Shown here piece after piece: positions 12,040-23,629 of a stretch of DNA of 64,000 bases (the first letter of the stretch is position 1; every line of letters begins with the position of its first letter). The notes under the pieces were generated by a model. It was not told the origin of the DNA. It saw only the letters and a list, made by a program, of their open reading frames with translations, and searched no databases. The DNA lies in contig NC_132975.1 in the NCBI RefSeq assembly GCF_047496725.1, positions 4,747,501 to 4,811,500 on the forward strand, read 5' to 3'. A program made the position numbers and the translations under genes. Source of the DNA: Anoplolepis gracilipes. Its lineage: Eukaryota > Arthropoda > Insecta > Hymenoptera > Formicidae.

Positions 12040-12044
<5 letters not shown>
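11750..12044. mobile_element. Palindromic MITE, cagggtgtccc family
   Basis: Ends ACAGGGTGTCCCATAATTCG and its mirror, with GCGAACCAC/GTGGTTTGC just inside. The interior shares GATCAGCCAATCGG, AAGAAGCCTCCCATTG and TTACTTGATACTAGGCGCG with the element at 5,619-6,100. The inner part of the right arm is shortened. Flanked by TA repeats on both sides, consistent with insertion into TA-rich DNA. Confidence 0.85.

Positions 12045-12105
<61 letters not shown>
12045..12105. repeat. TA microsatellite
   Basis: Near-pure (TA)n between the MITE and the second copy of the 195-bp duplication. Confidence 0.95.
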
Positions 12106-12107
<2 letters not shown>

Positions 12108-12301
12108 TAATTAAGAACTTTCTGTCGAGTTTCGGGCAAATCCTGGGTAACTCTCTGAGACAATTTTTCTTCAACTCCTTCGCGACTCTGTGCGTACGCA
12201 ATTATGTTACACGTGTTAACTGCATGCTCGTTCTTGCAATATGTATACCAATACAATAGTGATGAGATATTTGCAAAGCGAAATTTAAATGAAAGCAAAA
12301 T
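12106..12301 (+). repeat. 195-bp direct duplication, copy 2
   Basis: Matches 10,608-10,801 with eight substitutions. It is bounded on both sides by TA repeats, unlike copy 1, so the copy appears to have been placed within a TA tract. The 63-codon reverse frame across it is broken in copy 1 and is not called. Confidence 0.9.
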
Positions 12302-12551
12302 AATATATATATATATACATATATGTTATGTATGTAAATTTTATGTATGTGCCCCCTCCCCCTCCACGCACATACGTATTACAAAACGATTTTAGAAATT
12401 TCGTTATACGGAAAATTGTATGCCCCTCGCGGGGAGAGTTTTCAAATTCATCTGACACAAATTATCAGACAGAAAGAATGGTTATTTTGAATAAAAAAAT
12501 GCATTCTTGATAACGTAAATTTATATTATATAAAAATGCGTTTTCATATAT

Positions 12552-12825
12552 ACAGTGTTTCATTTTAAGTGATATGGTCGATTATCTTGCGAATCGATGA
12601 TTTTATTAAAAAATGTTTCAGACGAAAGTTGCATGGTTTGAAGGAGGACACATGATGGAAATGTGGACTTGACTTTGAGTGACCTTGTCAAAGTCATTAA
12701 TGTTATTTTAAGTGAAAACCTCTATTTTTTATTACATATTTTTGTAGCTTATCTCGAGAGCTTTCCGAAACACTATGTGTCCCCCTTCAAACCGTCGACC
12801 ATATTACTTAAAATGAAACACCCTG
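12552..12825. mobile_element. MITE with acagtgtttcattttaag ends
   Basis: The left end ACAGTGTTTCATTTTAAGTG then ATATGGTCG is mirrored by the right end, which reads ACAGGGTGTTTCATTTTAAG from the outside. The interior has TTTCAGACGAAAGTTGCATG, GTGACCTTGTCAAAGTCA and CTCGAGAGCTTTCCGAAAC, blocks shared with the GTATGGAAACCC family. So its ends differ from that family but the core is related. Confidence 0.85.
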
Positions 12826-12842
12826 TATATATATATATATAT

Positions 12843-14204
12843 GATTTTGAGATGGACATAAGATGATGTTATTGATTTGACCTTGAATTATCGCTTGAAG
12901 GTTATGTGAAGATCACCTTCAATTTCACGTCTGTCGACCTAGCCCCCCCACCTTGTAAAAATAAAAAAACAAATACTGCAAATTTACGAGCTATTTATGA
13001 GCTTTCATATCCCGTAAATTAAAAATTTTGAGCTCGTCACACTAGGCAGGAATTTAATAATTTTGGTGGGGGAGCTCAGTCGACGTCGACTCAGCCCCCT
13101 CGCCCTTTATTATTAATAAATCAAAGTATACAAAAATTCTTGAGTTGTATACTTTGATTTATTAAAAAAAATGTTTATTGATTTATGAGTTTGCAAAATA
13201 CATGTATTTTTATTATTGAGTTACGACTCCTTTACAATGAAACTACTCCCAAATCTTTCCAGCACAAAAGAAACTATACTTAAAATAAAAGAATTTATTT
13301 TACGACTAAATATTGTTTATCGATTTATCATCTCCAAAAATACAAGTGATTTTGATTATTAAGTTACAACCTTTTTACAAAAATAATCACTTTACAAAAA
13401 AAATCACCACATCTCCTTCACATAAGAGAGAACTGTAAATTTAAAATAAAAAAAAATTATTATTTTGCGAACCTATAACCTATAAGAAGCATTAATAATA
13501 TAAAATATTTAATTATAAAACACTTAATACAAAATATTTAATTTCTTTCATTTTAAGTATAGTCCTCTCTTGTGCCGGGGAAGCGAGGGGTGGTTTTTCC
13601 ATAAAGGGGTTGCGGCTCAATAATCAAAATACACGTATTTTGAGAGCTCATAAATCAATAAACAATATTTACCCGCAAAAGTGTTAAATTTTTTCATTTT
13701 AAGTATAGTTCTCTCTTGAGTTAAATCATGAAAGGGTTGTTTTAGGGTTAAAACGGTGAGCTCAAAAATCGAAATTATATTATTTTAAAAGCTCATAAAT
13801 AGCTCCTAATTCTGCCGCAAAGAACGATTAAATATTTTTATTTTTAAGGGGCGAGGGGGCTGAGTCGACGTCGACTCAGCCCCCCACCAATACTATTAAA
13901 TTCCTGCCTAGTGTGACGAGTTCAAAATTTTTAATTTGCGGGATATGAAAGCTCATAAATAGCTCGTAAATTTGCAGTATTTGTTTTTTTATTTTTACAA
14001 GGTGGGGGGGCTAGGTCGACAGACGTAAAACTTCTTTTGGTTAAAAATTTTCTGAGATATTTTAAAGTTTCTTATGATATCTTTTAATAATAATAAAATA
14101 TGAAATAAATAGAAAAAATGAATAGATTTTGCTTTAGGTAGCCGGATCTTTCCTCGATTTTGTCTTCGATTCTTTTAGTGTAAAACTGTTATTTTTCGAA
14201 ATTT
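12843..14204 (+). mobile_element. MITE of the GTATGGAAACCC family, copy B, split by a foldback
   Basis: Left part 12,843-12,926 has GATTTTGAGATGGACATAAG and TTGACCTTGAATTATCGC; right part 14,027-14,204 resumes with AAAACTTCTTTTGGTTAA, CTGAGATATTTTAAAG and TTTTGTCTTCGATTC. The 1.1-kb foldback lies between. About 70 bp present in copy C (the block before AACACTATAATAGAAC) are missing at the junction. The left terminus was lost next to the MITE at 12,552-12,825. Confidence 0.8.
12927..14026. mobile_element. 1.1-kb foldback element, copy 1
   Basis: Ends ACGTCTGTCGACCTAGCCCC and its exact mirror at 14,026. The arms pair for several hundred bp (TAGCTCGTAAATTTGC, AGGAATTTAATA, CTCATAAATAGCTC). Two near-perfect small palindromes centred on GTCGACGTCGAC lie in the arms (about 13,068-13,097 and 13,855-13,884). 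The same family occurs at 20,283-21,437. No protein is encoded. It sits inside MITE copy B. Confidence 0.9.
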
Positions 14205-14338
14205 ATATATATACATATATTGCCCGATAAACGGTTGACATATTATTTGTGTCATTTGCATATCAATATGTCTGTTAATCAACCTTGAGTGCTCTTATAG
14301 AGTACAACCAAATACACACAACTTGACATTGACAATTC

Positions 14339-14695
14339 TTCTCTCTCTCTCTCTTTCTTTTTCTCAAGAGAGTGAGGGAGAGGGGGGAGAGAGAGAGGGG
14401 GGAGGGGGAGGAAGAGAGAGGGAGAGGGAGAGAGGGAGAGAGGGAGAGAGGGAGAAAGGGAGAGAGGGAGAGAGGGAGAGAGGGAGAGAGGGAGAGAGGG
14501 AGAGAGGGAGAGAGGGAGAGAGGGAGAGAGGGAGAGAGGGAGAGAGGGAGTGAGGGAGAGAGGGAGAGAGGGAGAGAGGGAGAGAGGGAGAGAGGGAGAG
14601 AGGGAGAGAGGGAGAGAGGGAGAGAGGGAGAGAGGGAGAGAGGGAGAGAGGGAGAGAGGGAGAGAGGGAGAGAGGGAGAGAGGGAGAGAGGGAGA

Positions 14696-14778
<83 letters not shown>
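14339..14778. repeat. GGGAGAGA octamer array followed by (GA)n
   Basis: After a short irregular GA block, an 8-bp unit GGGAGAGA repeats about 34 times (about 14,429-14,700) with only two visible variant units near 14,457 and 14,549, then about 39 (GA) units to 14,778. All long frames (Arg/Glu/Gly or Ser/Leu/Pro) come from this composition. Confidence 0.95.
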
Positions 14779-14780
<2 letters not shown>

Positions 14781-14935
14781 TATTGTTACATATGCGTCTA
14801 ACAAGTTGAGTTGCCATTACGTCCACATGTTCCGGAAAATTTTATATACGATCTGTAGATTCCCATTAATTTCTATAATAAATAATAATATAAGTAGTAA
14901 TTAAGCATACAAGATTTTTTATTTAATAGCAGGTA

Positions 14936-15150
14936 ATGTAAGTAGAACGACCAAACTAGCCAATAATATCTTTATTTAATATTAAAACGACGTTTTGACT
15001 ATTTGGTTGTGGTTCTTTTCAAGTTTAAATTCGAATGAACAAAGATGTATATCAATGTGTTGTACAAGTAGCAGTTAATTAAACATATTGATTTGACGAA
15101 CCAACAAGTGACGGAACACGTCTTGTCAAAACTAATGTCAAAACTAAATT
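14936..15150 (-). mobile_element. Penelope-like terminal fragment, diverged
   Basis: On the minus strand it matches the inserted fragment at 49,921-50,398: TTGGCTAGTTTGGTCGTT, GTGGTTCTTTTCAAG in complement, and TTTTGACAAGACGTGTTCC. The order CTTGAAAAG ... CACAACCA ... TCAAAACGT resembles the arrangement of hammerhead-derived motifs in Penelope-like terminal repeats, but it is degenerate. Assignment rests on that resemblance and on the retroelement-type target duplication of the other copy. Confidence 0.45.
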
Positions 15151-15875
15151 TTTTATTTAATATATACGATTTTATATCAATTTCATTGTAACAAATTTTT
15201 TTCTCAAAGCACGATTAATATTCATGTACAAAAAATGTGTAATATAAATATTACTTGTGCGAATGCATTACATCGTACTAAATTATACCGCTTATAAATC
15301 GCGTTAAAAGTGTAAGGAACTTATAAACGTCGAACTTGGTTATTACACAACGTATATGAAAGAAGTACATCCAAGGAGAGGCTAGGACTACCATGAGATT
15401 ATAATACCGAACGAGTTTAACGAGCAGAAATTTAATTTCACGACAGGCTCGTAACTTCCACTGTGTAAACTGCAATTTGCGTCCCTACGCGCGAGTATTC
15501 AACCACCGCGATTGCAATCAAACTGAAAAACGAAGTTGACCTTTGCAAACCGCGTAATCCAAATCGGGTACGGCTTTAATGCGATTCGCTGAAATTCGCA
15601 CATGTATAGCGTATAGGTACACGCGCAATGCAATTCCCGGATGAAATTTCTACATTTTTGCGTTCTAATTCACTTTCTACAACTTTTCATTTTCACATAA
15701 CGAAACAGCAAAAACGAAGATTAATTCGATGACACATTCTGTAAATAAATTCTGTAAATATGTGCAGAAACTGCAACAAGGACGAGGCACATGTGAGGCA
15801 AATTATTATCCAACAAAAGGGGAAAAATATGCATCCAGAGAATTGTTTTCTCGAATTATATATACACGCACACAT
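15151..15875. other. Unassigned, partly GC-balanced DNA
   Basis: Positions 15,290-15,640 are less AT-rich than average and resemble host DNA rather than repeat. No exon with clear coding bias was found; frames at 15,278-15,475 and 15,693-15,977 have no recognisable domain. Confidence 0.35.
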
Positions 15876-16312
15876 ACAGGGTGAGAAAAAAGTATGGAAA
15901 CTCTGAAAAATCTCGCAAAATGTAAGTTTTTCAGAAAAATGTTTTAGACAAAAGTTGTACGATTTTGAGAGAGACATAAGATGGTCTCCATTGATTTGAC
16001 CTTGAATAGTCGCTTGAGTAGATGCTTGAAGATCACCTTAGATTTCTTAAATAGGACATTCTACTTTTAATTGCATATTTTTGTAGTTTATCTTGAGCGC
16101 TTTCCAAAACACTATAATAGAACTTGTTTTAAGAATTTCCTGAGATATTTTAAAGTTTGTCATGATAATTTTTAATATAAAATATGAAAAAATGACTAGA
16201 TTTTGCCTTAGATGACCGGATTTTTCCTTGATTTTGTCTTAGATTTTTTTTCTGTAAAACTTAAATTTTTCGAGATTTTTCAGGATTTTCATACTTTTTC
16301 CTCATTCCGTAT
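15876..16312 (+). mobile_element. MITE of the GTATGGAAACCC family, copy C (best complete copy)
   Basis: Left end ACAGGGTGAGAAAAAAGTAT then GGAAACTCTGAAAAATCTCG; the right end mirrors it (CGAGATTTTTCAGGATTTTC then ATACTTTTTCCTCATTCCGT). The core has ACAAAAGTTGTACGATTTTG, TTGACCTTGAATAGTCGC and TTTCCAAAACACTATAAT. Non-coding, about 437 bp. It is used here as the reference for the other copies. Confidence 0.9.
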
Positions 16313-19148
16313 ACACATGTACATACAAAAAAATTTATAAACTCGTAAATTAAGGAAAACTCAATGTATTTTTAAATGTTTCTTAAAACAACAATAAATA
16401 ACACACAAAGAGCGATGATCAAAAGTGTAGGTGAAATAATAGCGATTATATAGGGCAGGAGATAGTTTTTGCAGTATTTGACGCAAACGCTTTCGCCACT
16501 TTCGATGTGAAAGTTTCTGCGCGGGAGATTATTTTCCAACTTTTAAAGTTCACTTTATCGCAAAAGTTTCTCGCTTGACTAGAAACGTAGAATCGGAGTA
16601 ATATCCGGGTGATCGAATTTTCCGCGGGTTTCCTGTCTTGATCTCCCCCTTAAAGATATTGCCATTCCGTGGACATTTCCGAGCGCGTTTTTCTCCGATA
16701 AATCACAGTGAAATTCTGCGCTAGTCACTTTCTGATATTTTCAACCCGATGGCCGAAATTATAATGTGCTCCCTTCGCCGTTCTCTTCATGATGTTATAA
16801 TATTTGACTTACAAAAAAGTAATAATATTTTACTGCATTATTGCATATGACAGACTGATACAACTTAAAAATATAATGCACGATATTTCTTTATCGCGTT
16901 AGAGAGATTACTGAATAATAATTTGTTATAAAATGGTTAAGCTAATCTTTTTTGAATGCTACGTTTTAATCTTTTTTAAACATTTTAATTGTTGCAGTTT
17001 GTTAAAAACTTTCATGTGTTGCTAAAATACACAAGTGCGATAGTCCTCCTGCACTATGCATTTTGGCTAATTATAGTAATGGAAGTCCCACTGCTCTCAT
17101 GCGCTCGTTAATATTTGATCGAAAGACGAAAATGGAATGTCCAGCCATTGTGCATAAACGACTGCGGTATCGACTGCGCACGTGATGTTAAAATAACATT
17201 TATAATCGATAATTCACACCGTTATCGCAAACAGAAAAGCGGGTACACTTAGCGAAATTAATAGTACCATCTGCCCAATGAATCACATATCCATTATTAA
17301 ATATCGTTTACATTTTCTTTTTAGTAAACAAAATGATTTAAATCACAAAATCTACATTATGGTATCAAAATAATCAAAATTTGTTTTTGTAATTGTGAAG
17401 AGAGATACTTTGTAATGGAAACATGAATTAGTTTGTATCAAAATTTACATAAATGTTGATATTTAATTATATGTATATAAATAAATATTGTATATAAGCA
17501 TCTTTCCTAATCTGTATTTAATAACAGAAATTGGTAAAAGCACAATCAAAATAAATGAAACGTAATTAACATAAGAAAATGTCATATAATAATAATAAAT
17601 ATTACAATTTAAGGTTGTGTTGTCATATAGAGTTGTACTAATTTAATTTGATTAATAAATAATAATTAAAATATCATATAATTTTATTGTCAAGAAATAT
17701 CAAAATATTAAATATTTGCTTAAAAGATTACACCGAAATACCATTGAAAATAATTCGAAATATTTTCGATAATAAGTAAAAATTTAAAGGAAAAGTGATA
17801 TTGGAGAAATATAATATTAATAGAACTATTTCATTTGTGTAACATATAATTGTTTTACAAAGTGAAAATATTAGAAATATTTTTTTTTCTTTTAAGAAGG
17901 AATTAGATTATCTATGTCATAACTTAATATATTACGAGATTCACGAATTTGACATTGCATAAAAAAAAAGAAAAAGCAAACGAATATCAATAAAACAATT
18001 CCAAAGTTTATATTTTTTGTTTGTAAATTTGTGAAATGTATTTTCAAGTATGCTACATAAATAAAGTTGGATATCACACACAGACAAATGTCAAAGAAGT
18101 ATGCAAAAATAACTCTAAATTATTAATATAAAAATTGTATATTATTATAATAATGTATAAATTGAACAATATTTATCCAGTTTAATTCAGCCATTTAATC
18201 AAGCTATGTTGACACGCCTTTATATAATGCAAAGAACCAAGCCACGTCCGAGGAGTTATAAATATAGTAAATCAGCGTGGAATTTACTCGAAAGGCTAGC
18301 TTTGTTTACTGCAATATTCTTGTAAGAAGCATCTTGATGTTGGTTTCTAGAAGCGTCATCATGGCGTAAAATTTGGATTAAAAACACCTATAAATTAACA
18401 AAAATAATTCTAAGCTTGGCAAAAAAAGTAATAAACTTGAAATAAAATATCATAATAACAGTATTATAAATGTATACAAATATATGGTTTAATAAAGTGT
18501 TTAATATAAAATGATATTTGTATATAATTGTGATTATACATCTTATATAAAAGTATGTATATGCAAATATGAATAATGGATAATCAATTATTTCAAATCA
18601 AGAACGAAAGATTTTTACAAACCAAGATAATAACAAATGACATTCGAAAGCGAGAGATTCTGCGGAGCGTATCAACGACAACGCTACGACGCGTTTTGTA
18701 ACTGAAATAGTATTTTTACTAATACCTGCTTACTGCGAGCAAACTTTTCTCGTACATTTACATTTTTCTTTGTTTTTGTCTTTGCTATACGCACGCACGC
18801 ACGCACACGCAACGCGCGCGCGCCTCCCCCCTCTCTATCTCTCTGACTTTTTTTTCACCCATCTTTTTCTGTTCCTTGATATCATTCTTTTCTACTCTTG
18901 TTAGCTTTGTGCTGCTCAGTATTTTCATACGTGAGCCATTTATTTGTTTCGTTTGTTAACTTCCATACCTCGATGGCTCGAGACAATACAATTGAAAACA
19001 ATACATGGTACACGATAGATATGTATGGGGTAAATTAGTGAAGCAACAACTGTTATTGTTTGCAAGACATGTTGCAATCGTATGTTAAGTATGTATATTT
19101 TTTTGAATGTTACATTAAACTCAAAATTATTAATATTATAGAAAAAAT
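16313..19148. other. 2.8 kb with no recognised element
   Basis: Positions 16,440-16,790 and 17,090-17,290 are GC-balanced and look like single-copy host DNA. The remainder is AT-rich. A short CGCA/CGCG run lies near 18,790-18,825. No coding exon, tRNA or repeat ends were recognised. Confidence 0.4.
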
Positions 19149-19414
<266 letters not shown>

Positions 19415-20273
19415 GCTTACATCACTGCGATTGTTGATTTTACCGAACAGACATGTGATATTTTTGATATGATGATAATGATAACGATAAATTGTCACAA
19501 TATTGCAATGTTGCACTGTTCATATTTCAAAGCGGTCGAATAGATAGTGCATGCGATAAAAATTATCATATCGCTTTTACGTCTCTCTCGATATACGTAG
19601 TAGATGTGTACATTGTGCTGTTTACAATTTATGTTTTTTTCTGAACAGAGTGTCAATTAAGAAAGCATTATGTACGTTCATCGCGTCGCTATTTCTGACG
19701 ATAATTAACCCGTGCATCCCATGTTGATATCTATCCGCAAGCTATTTATCAAACATGTCAAATATTTGCATTACGATAATTGGGCGCTCGTCGTTGGCAC
19801 TTTATAATGCAGTATCTTTCTCTCGCGGCATGCGCATAATTGAGTGCAACATTTAATTCGTGGGAGACTAAAATATTAAATGAAACATTTTCTTTGAGCT
19901 AACATGCAACGGTTCTCCGCCTTCCCCAAATCATATTGTCTACTTTTTATAACATAGCTAAGAAAAATGAGACAAACTCACATATGCCGAAATAAATACT
20001 GTATTATACTTGTAGCATATTAAAAAACTTACACAATATATAAATATATAAATTAATTATCATTTTTTTTGATAATATTTTTGATAATGAATTCTAATGA
20101 TTAATAATAATTGTAATATAAAGTATTGAATATGATGAAACTAATTTTTAAAATGTTGCTGTTTTTCAGATAACGTTTTAAAAATATAATGCGTTAAATA
20201 AACATATATAAATATGCAAGATGCGATATAAATATTAATTATATTTATTTTCTATAATCAGTATCTATATTTT
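19415..20273. other. Unassigned DNA
   Basis: Positions 19,500-19,870 are GC-balanced; then AT-rich. No gene or repeat ends recognised. Confidence 0.4.
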
Positions 20274-21446
20274 ATTATGAAACCCCTGTCGAGCTGGTCC
20301 CCGCCCTTGTAAAAATAAAAAACCAATAGTGCATATTAAAGAGCTATTTATGAGCTTTCATATCCCGTTAATTAAAAATTTTGTCCTCAACATATAGGGT
20401 AGGAATTTAATATTTTTGATGAGGGGGCTGAGTCGACATTGACTCAGCCCCCCCTACCGCTTAAAAATAAAAATATCGAAACACTCTTTGCGGCAGAATT
20501 AGAAGCTATTTATGAGCTTTCGAACTAATATAGTTCTGATTTTTTAGCTCAATCCCTTTACGATAAAACCACCCAATATCTCTCCGGCACAAGAGAGAAC
20601 TATATTAAAAATGGAGGAAATTAATTATTTTGTGCCTAAATATTGTTTATCGATTTGCAAGCTTGCAAAATACTTACATTTCGATTATTGAGCTGCAATC
20701 CCTTTACGATGAAAGTACCTCATATCACCCCGGCCCAAGAGAGAACTATATTAAAAATAAAGAAAATTAATTATTTTGTCAACTAAATTAGAAAGAAGGC
20801 GATTAAGAGCTGAACGTGGATGGTTGTGCATCGGTTTCGTAGAAATTAAATTTTTTCCACGAAACTGATTGGTGCACAGGGCACGAATTTTTCTTAGTGT
20901 ATTTACCAAGAATAATTATATCAATTCTCATATTCGAGAATTTTAATATAATTAATTCTCATATTCGAGAATTTCTAATAAATCCCCCCTGCCCCTCCTC
21001 CCCCCAAAGATATATAGGTGAGAAAAATATTGAGGATACCTGCATTTCGATTATTGAGCTGCAATCCCTTTATGATAAAACCACCTCATATGTCCCCGGC
21101 ACAAAAGACAACTATTCTCTCTGCCGGAAAGATATGGAATGATTTTATCGTAAAGGGGTTGAGCTCAAAAATCAAAACTATATTAGTTCGAGAGCTCATA
21201 AATAGCTCCTAATTCTGCCGCAAAGAGTGTTCCGATATTTTTATTTTTAAGAGGTCAGGGGGCTGAGTCGACGTTGACTTATTGTCAGGCCCCCCATCAA
21301 AAATATTAAATTCCTACCCTATATGTTAAACTCAAAATTTTTAATTAGCGGGATATGAAAGCTCATAAATAACGCGTTAATATGCACTATTAATTTTTTT
21401 TATTTTTACAAGATGAGGGGGCAACTCGACAGGGGTTATTATGAAA
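20274..21446. mobile_element. 1.15-kb foldback element, copy 2, with target-site duplication
   Basis: Ends ACCCCTGTCGAG and its mirror; the arms continue with TTGTAAAAATAAAAAA, GAGCTATTTATGAGC and AGGAATTTAATA. ATTATGAA (ninth base A also possible) occurs immediately outside the left end (20,274) and right end (21,438), giving a target-site duplication of 8-9 bp, as made by hAT or Mutator-like transposases. Arms, sub-terminal palindromes and interior match copy 1 at 12,927. An extra block (about 20,790-21,010) includes CATATTCGAGAATTT twice. No transposase is encoded. Confidence 0.88.
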
Positions 21447-21830
21447 GTTGAGCCACAATCAATATTATATTCCATACTCATTTTGCGAAAACGATACGTG
21501 GTTTATTGTCATATTGTATACATTCTCGCTTATGTATATTATAAATTACAAATTTTACTGAAGTGTTGTGCTCTATTATTCCTCGTTTAACATCGATTCG
21601 ACAATCGGACGAGATATAAATTTTTCGTGGTCAAAGTGATTTCCTTGTAGCAAGCCTTGCATTGCCATTTTGATATGCGATGGAATATGACGTGAATGAT
21701 TGAACGACTAAACCAACATTCAATAGACGAATCGTATTAGCGCCAATGTACAATGTATCTTATTTCTAGTACAGCGTAATCTTTCAGTTGTAAACGATGA
21801 AAATAAAAACTTAAAAAAGATTATTATACT
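21447..21830. other. Unassigned DNA
   Basis: AT-rich to balanced sequence without recognised features. Confidence 0.4.
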
Positions 21831-22075
21831 AATATAATAATAATAATAACAATAACAATAATAATAATAATAAATAATAATAATGGTAATAAATAACGAT
21901 GAATAATGAAATGACTAATAATGAAAATGATGATAATTATGATGATAATTATGATGATAATGTTGATGATGATGACGATGACGATGATGATGACGATGAC
22001 GATGACGATGATAATGATGATGATGACGATGATGATAATAATGATGATAATGATGATGATGATGAAGTGAAAGAT
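21831..22075. repeat. (AAT)n then (GAT/GAC)n trinucleotide tract
   Basis: An imperfect AAT run followed by 170 bp of GAT, GAC and AAT triplets. The plus-strand frame reads almost entirely Asp and Asn (62 codons) and is a microsatellite product. Confidence 0.9.
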
Positions 22076-23088
22076 ACTAATAATTAAAAAAAAGATTTTT
22101 TCTCTGAATGCATATTGAGAACTTACTAATTAAAGCGCACAAATTGTGTAATGTAAAAATGCAACGTTTGCGTAAAACTTGATCGATTCCCATATAATCC
22201 GCAAGTAATTGACTTTCATTCACGAAATGTGAGCGAAAACTTTTGTTAGAAATAATATAAATCATTGTAAAATTCAGGAAATTGTCGCGTAATTTTCTAT
22301 ACATCCGCGAAATATGCAAATATCTCTGTTAAATTAAAATAACATTAATATAAACTATTCTATCACACATGTATTAATTGAGATAAATTAAAAATATCTC
22401 GCTCTGCGAAATATACATTATATAAAAACTAAAAGTATTTGATCGCAGCGAATTCCTCTTCTTGTGCAGACGAATATTCATTAATCTCACTCGATACCGA
22501 TATATAATTGCGCATCACTCTTGAAGTCAGTTATCACCAATACGATAAATGTTCATCATCAAATGTTTTAACTATTTTAAAGGAAATTGAATCCGCGATG
22601 AATATTGCTTGGCAGGCTTGGTCCCTCATCGCGTCGATTATTTCCACAAGCAAAGGTAATCTTTAAAAGAACCGTTGACCCCTTTCACTCGAAGCACTTC
22701 ATTAGCTTATCATCCAACGTCGGGCTTATTCACGGTCGATAGAAAAAAAGTAGAGATAAAGTGAAATAAAGAGAGAGAGGAATGATAAAAAAAGAATGAA
22801 TCACCTGTTCTATCCTGCTTTTGCAGAAAAGCGCTGTTGATTCTTCCGCAAGAATTCTTTTCCTTCACGTGGACTTTCGAAGAAGAGCTGCACGTTTGAC
22901 CGCGACAGCAACTTCCTATTCTTCATTTTTCTTTTTCTCAATTGCGCAATCAGCGAGCGAGTGAGATGGATGACATTTTATTAATAACTGTTGCGTAATT
23001 GAGGTCTTTGAGGAAAGGTGCTATGGTCCACCAAACCCACTGCCATTTTTTGGCACGTCTAGAAAGTTTTTCTGCTTGCTTTTTTTCT
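22076..23088. other. Unassigned, partly GC-balanced DNA
   Basis: Positions 22,440-23,040 are GC-balanced and include a GAGA run near 22,770. Host-like single-copy sequence; no exon could be supported. Confidence 0.35.
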
Positions 23089-23629
23089 TGTTGTTTTTTT
23101 CTTGGAAGGATGAAAAGATTGTTAGAAAATAATGCGACGATAAAAATCAGCTGGATATATATCTTTCTGTCTTTCTTCTTCTGCACTTCTCAAATTTTGG
23201 TATTTATTTATTTGATATGTTCCATTTTATGATAAAAAATCTCTTAAAAGATTGATCGCAATTCAAAAATAAGTGGACGTAAATGTTAAAAATTGCAATT
23301 TTTTATTATTTGTTGTTATATGACTCGAAAAATTTTTTTACCTAACTGTAAAACTACTAAAAATTAAAACATGTTTGTTAAAGGTATGTATCATTATGAT
23401 TTTATACAACTTAAAGAATGGATTTTACCAGCAAGTAGATTACGAGAAATTTATCTTTGAATCATAATAAAATCCTTTATTTTTATCATAAAATGGAACA
23501 TATCAAATAAATAAATACCAAAATTTGAGAAGTGCAGAAGAAGAAAGACAGAAAGATATATATCCAGCTGATTTTTATCGTCGCATTATTTTCTAACAAT
23601 CTTTTCATCCTTCCAAGAAAAAAACAACA
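23089..23629. repeat. Perfect 150-bp inverted repeat with 241-bp spacer
   Basis: Positions 23,089-23,238 and 23,480-23,629 are exact reverse complements over 150 bp by base-by-base comparison. The spacer (23,239-23,479) is AT-rich. The arms are ordinary mixed sequence with no terminal signature of a known element. A transcript would form a 150-bp perfect duplex. Reverse and forward frames of 77-78 codons here are shadows. Confidence 0.95.

Noticed and set aside
14275..14826. 183-codon Ser/Leu/Pro frame and its Arg/Glu/Gly counterparts
   Set aside because: Product of the GGGAGAGA and GA repeats; no non-repeat coding sequence beyond it.
21899..22087. Asp/Asn-rich 62-codon frame
   Set aside because: Translation of a GAT/GAC microsatellite.
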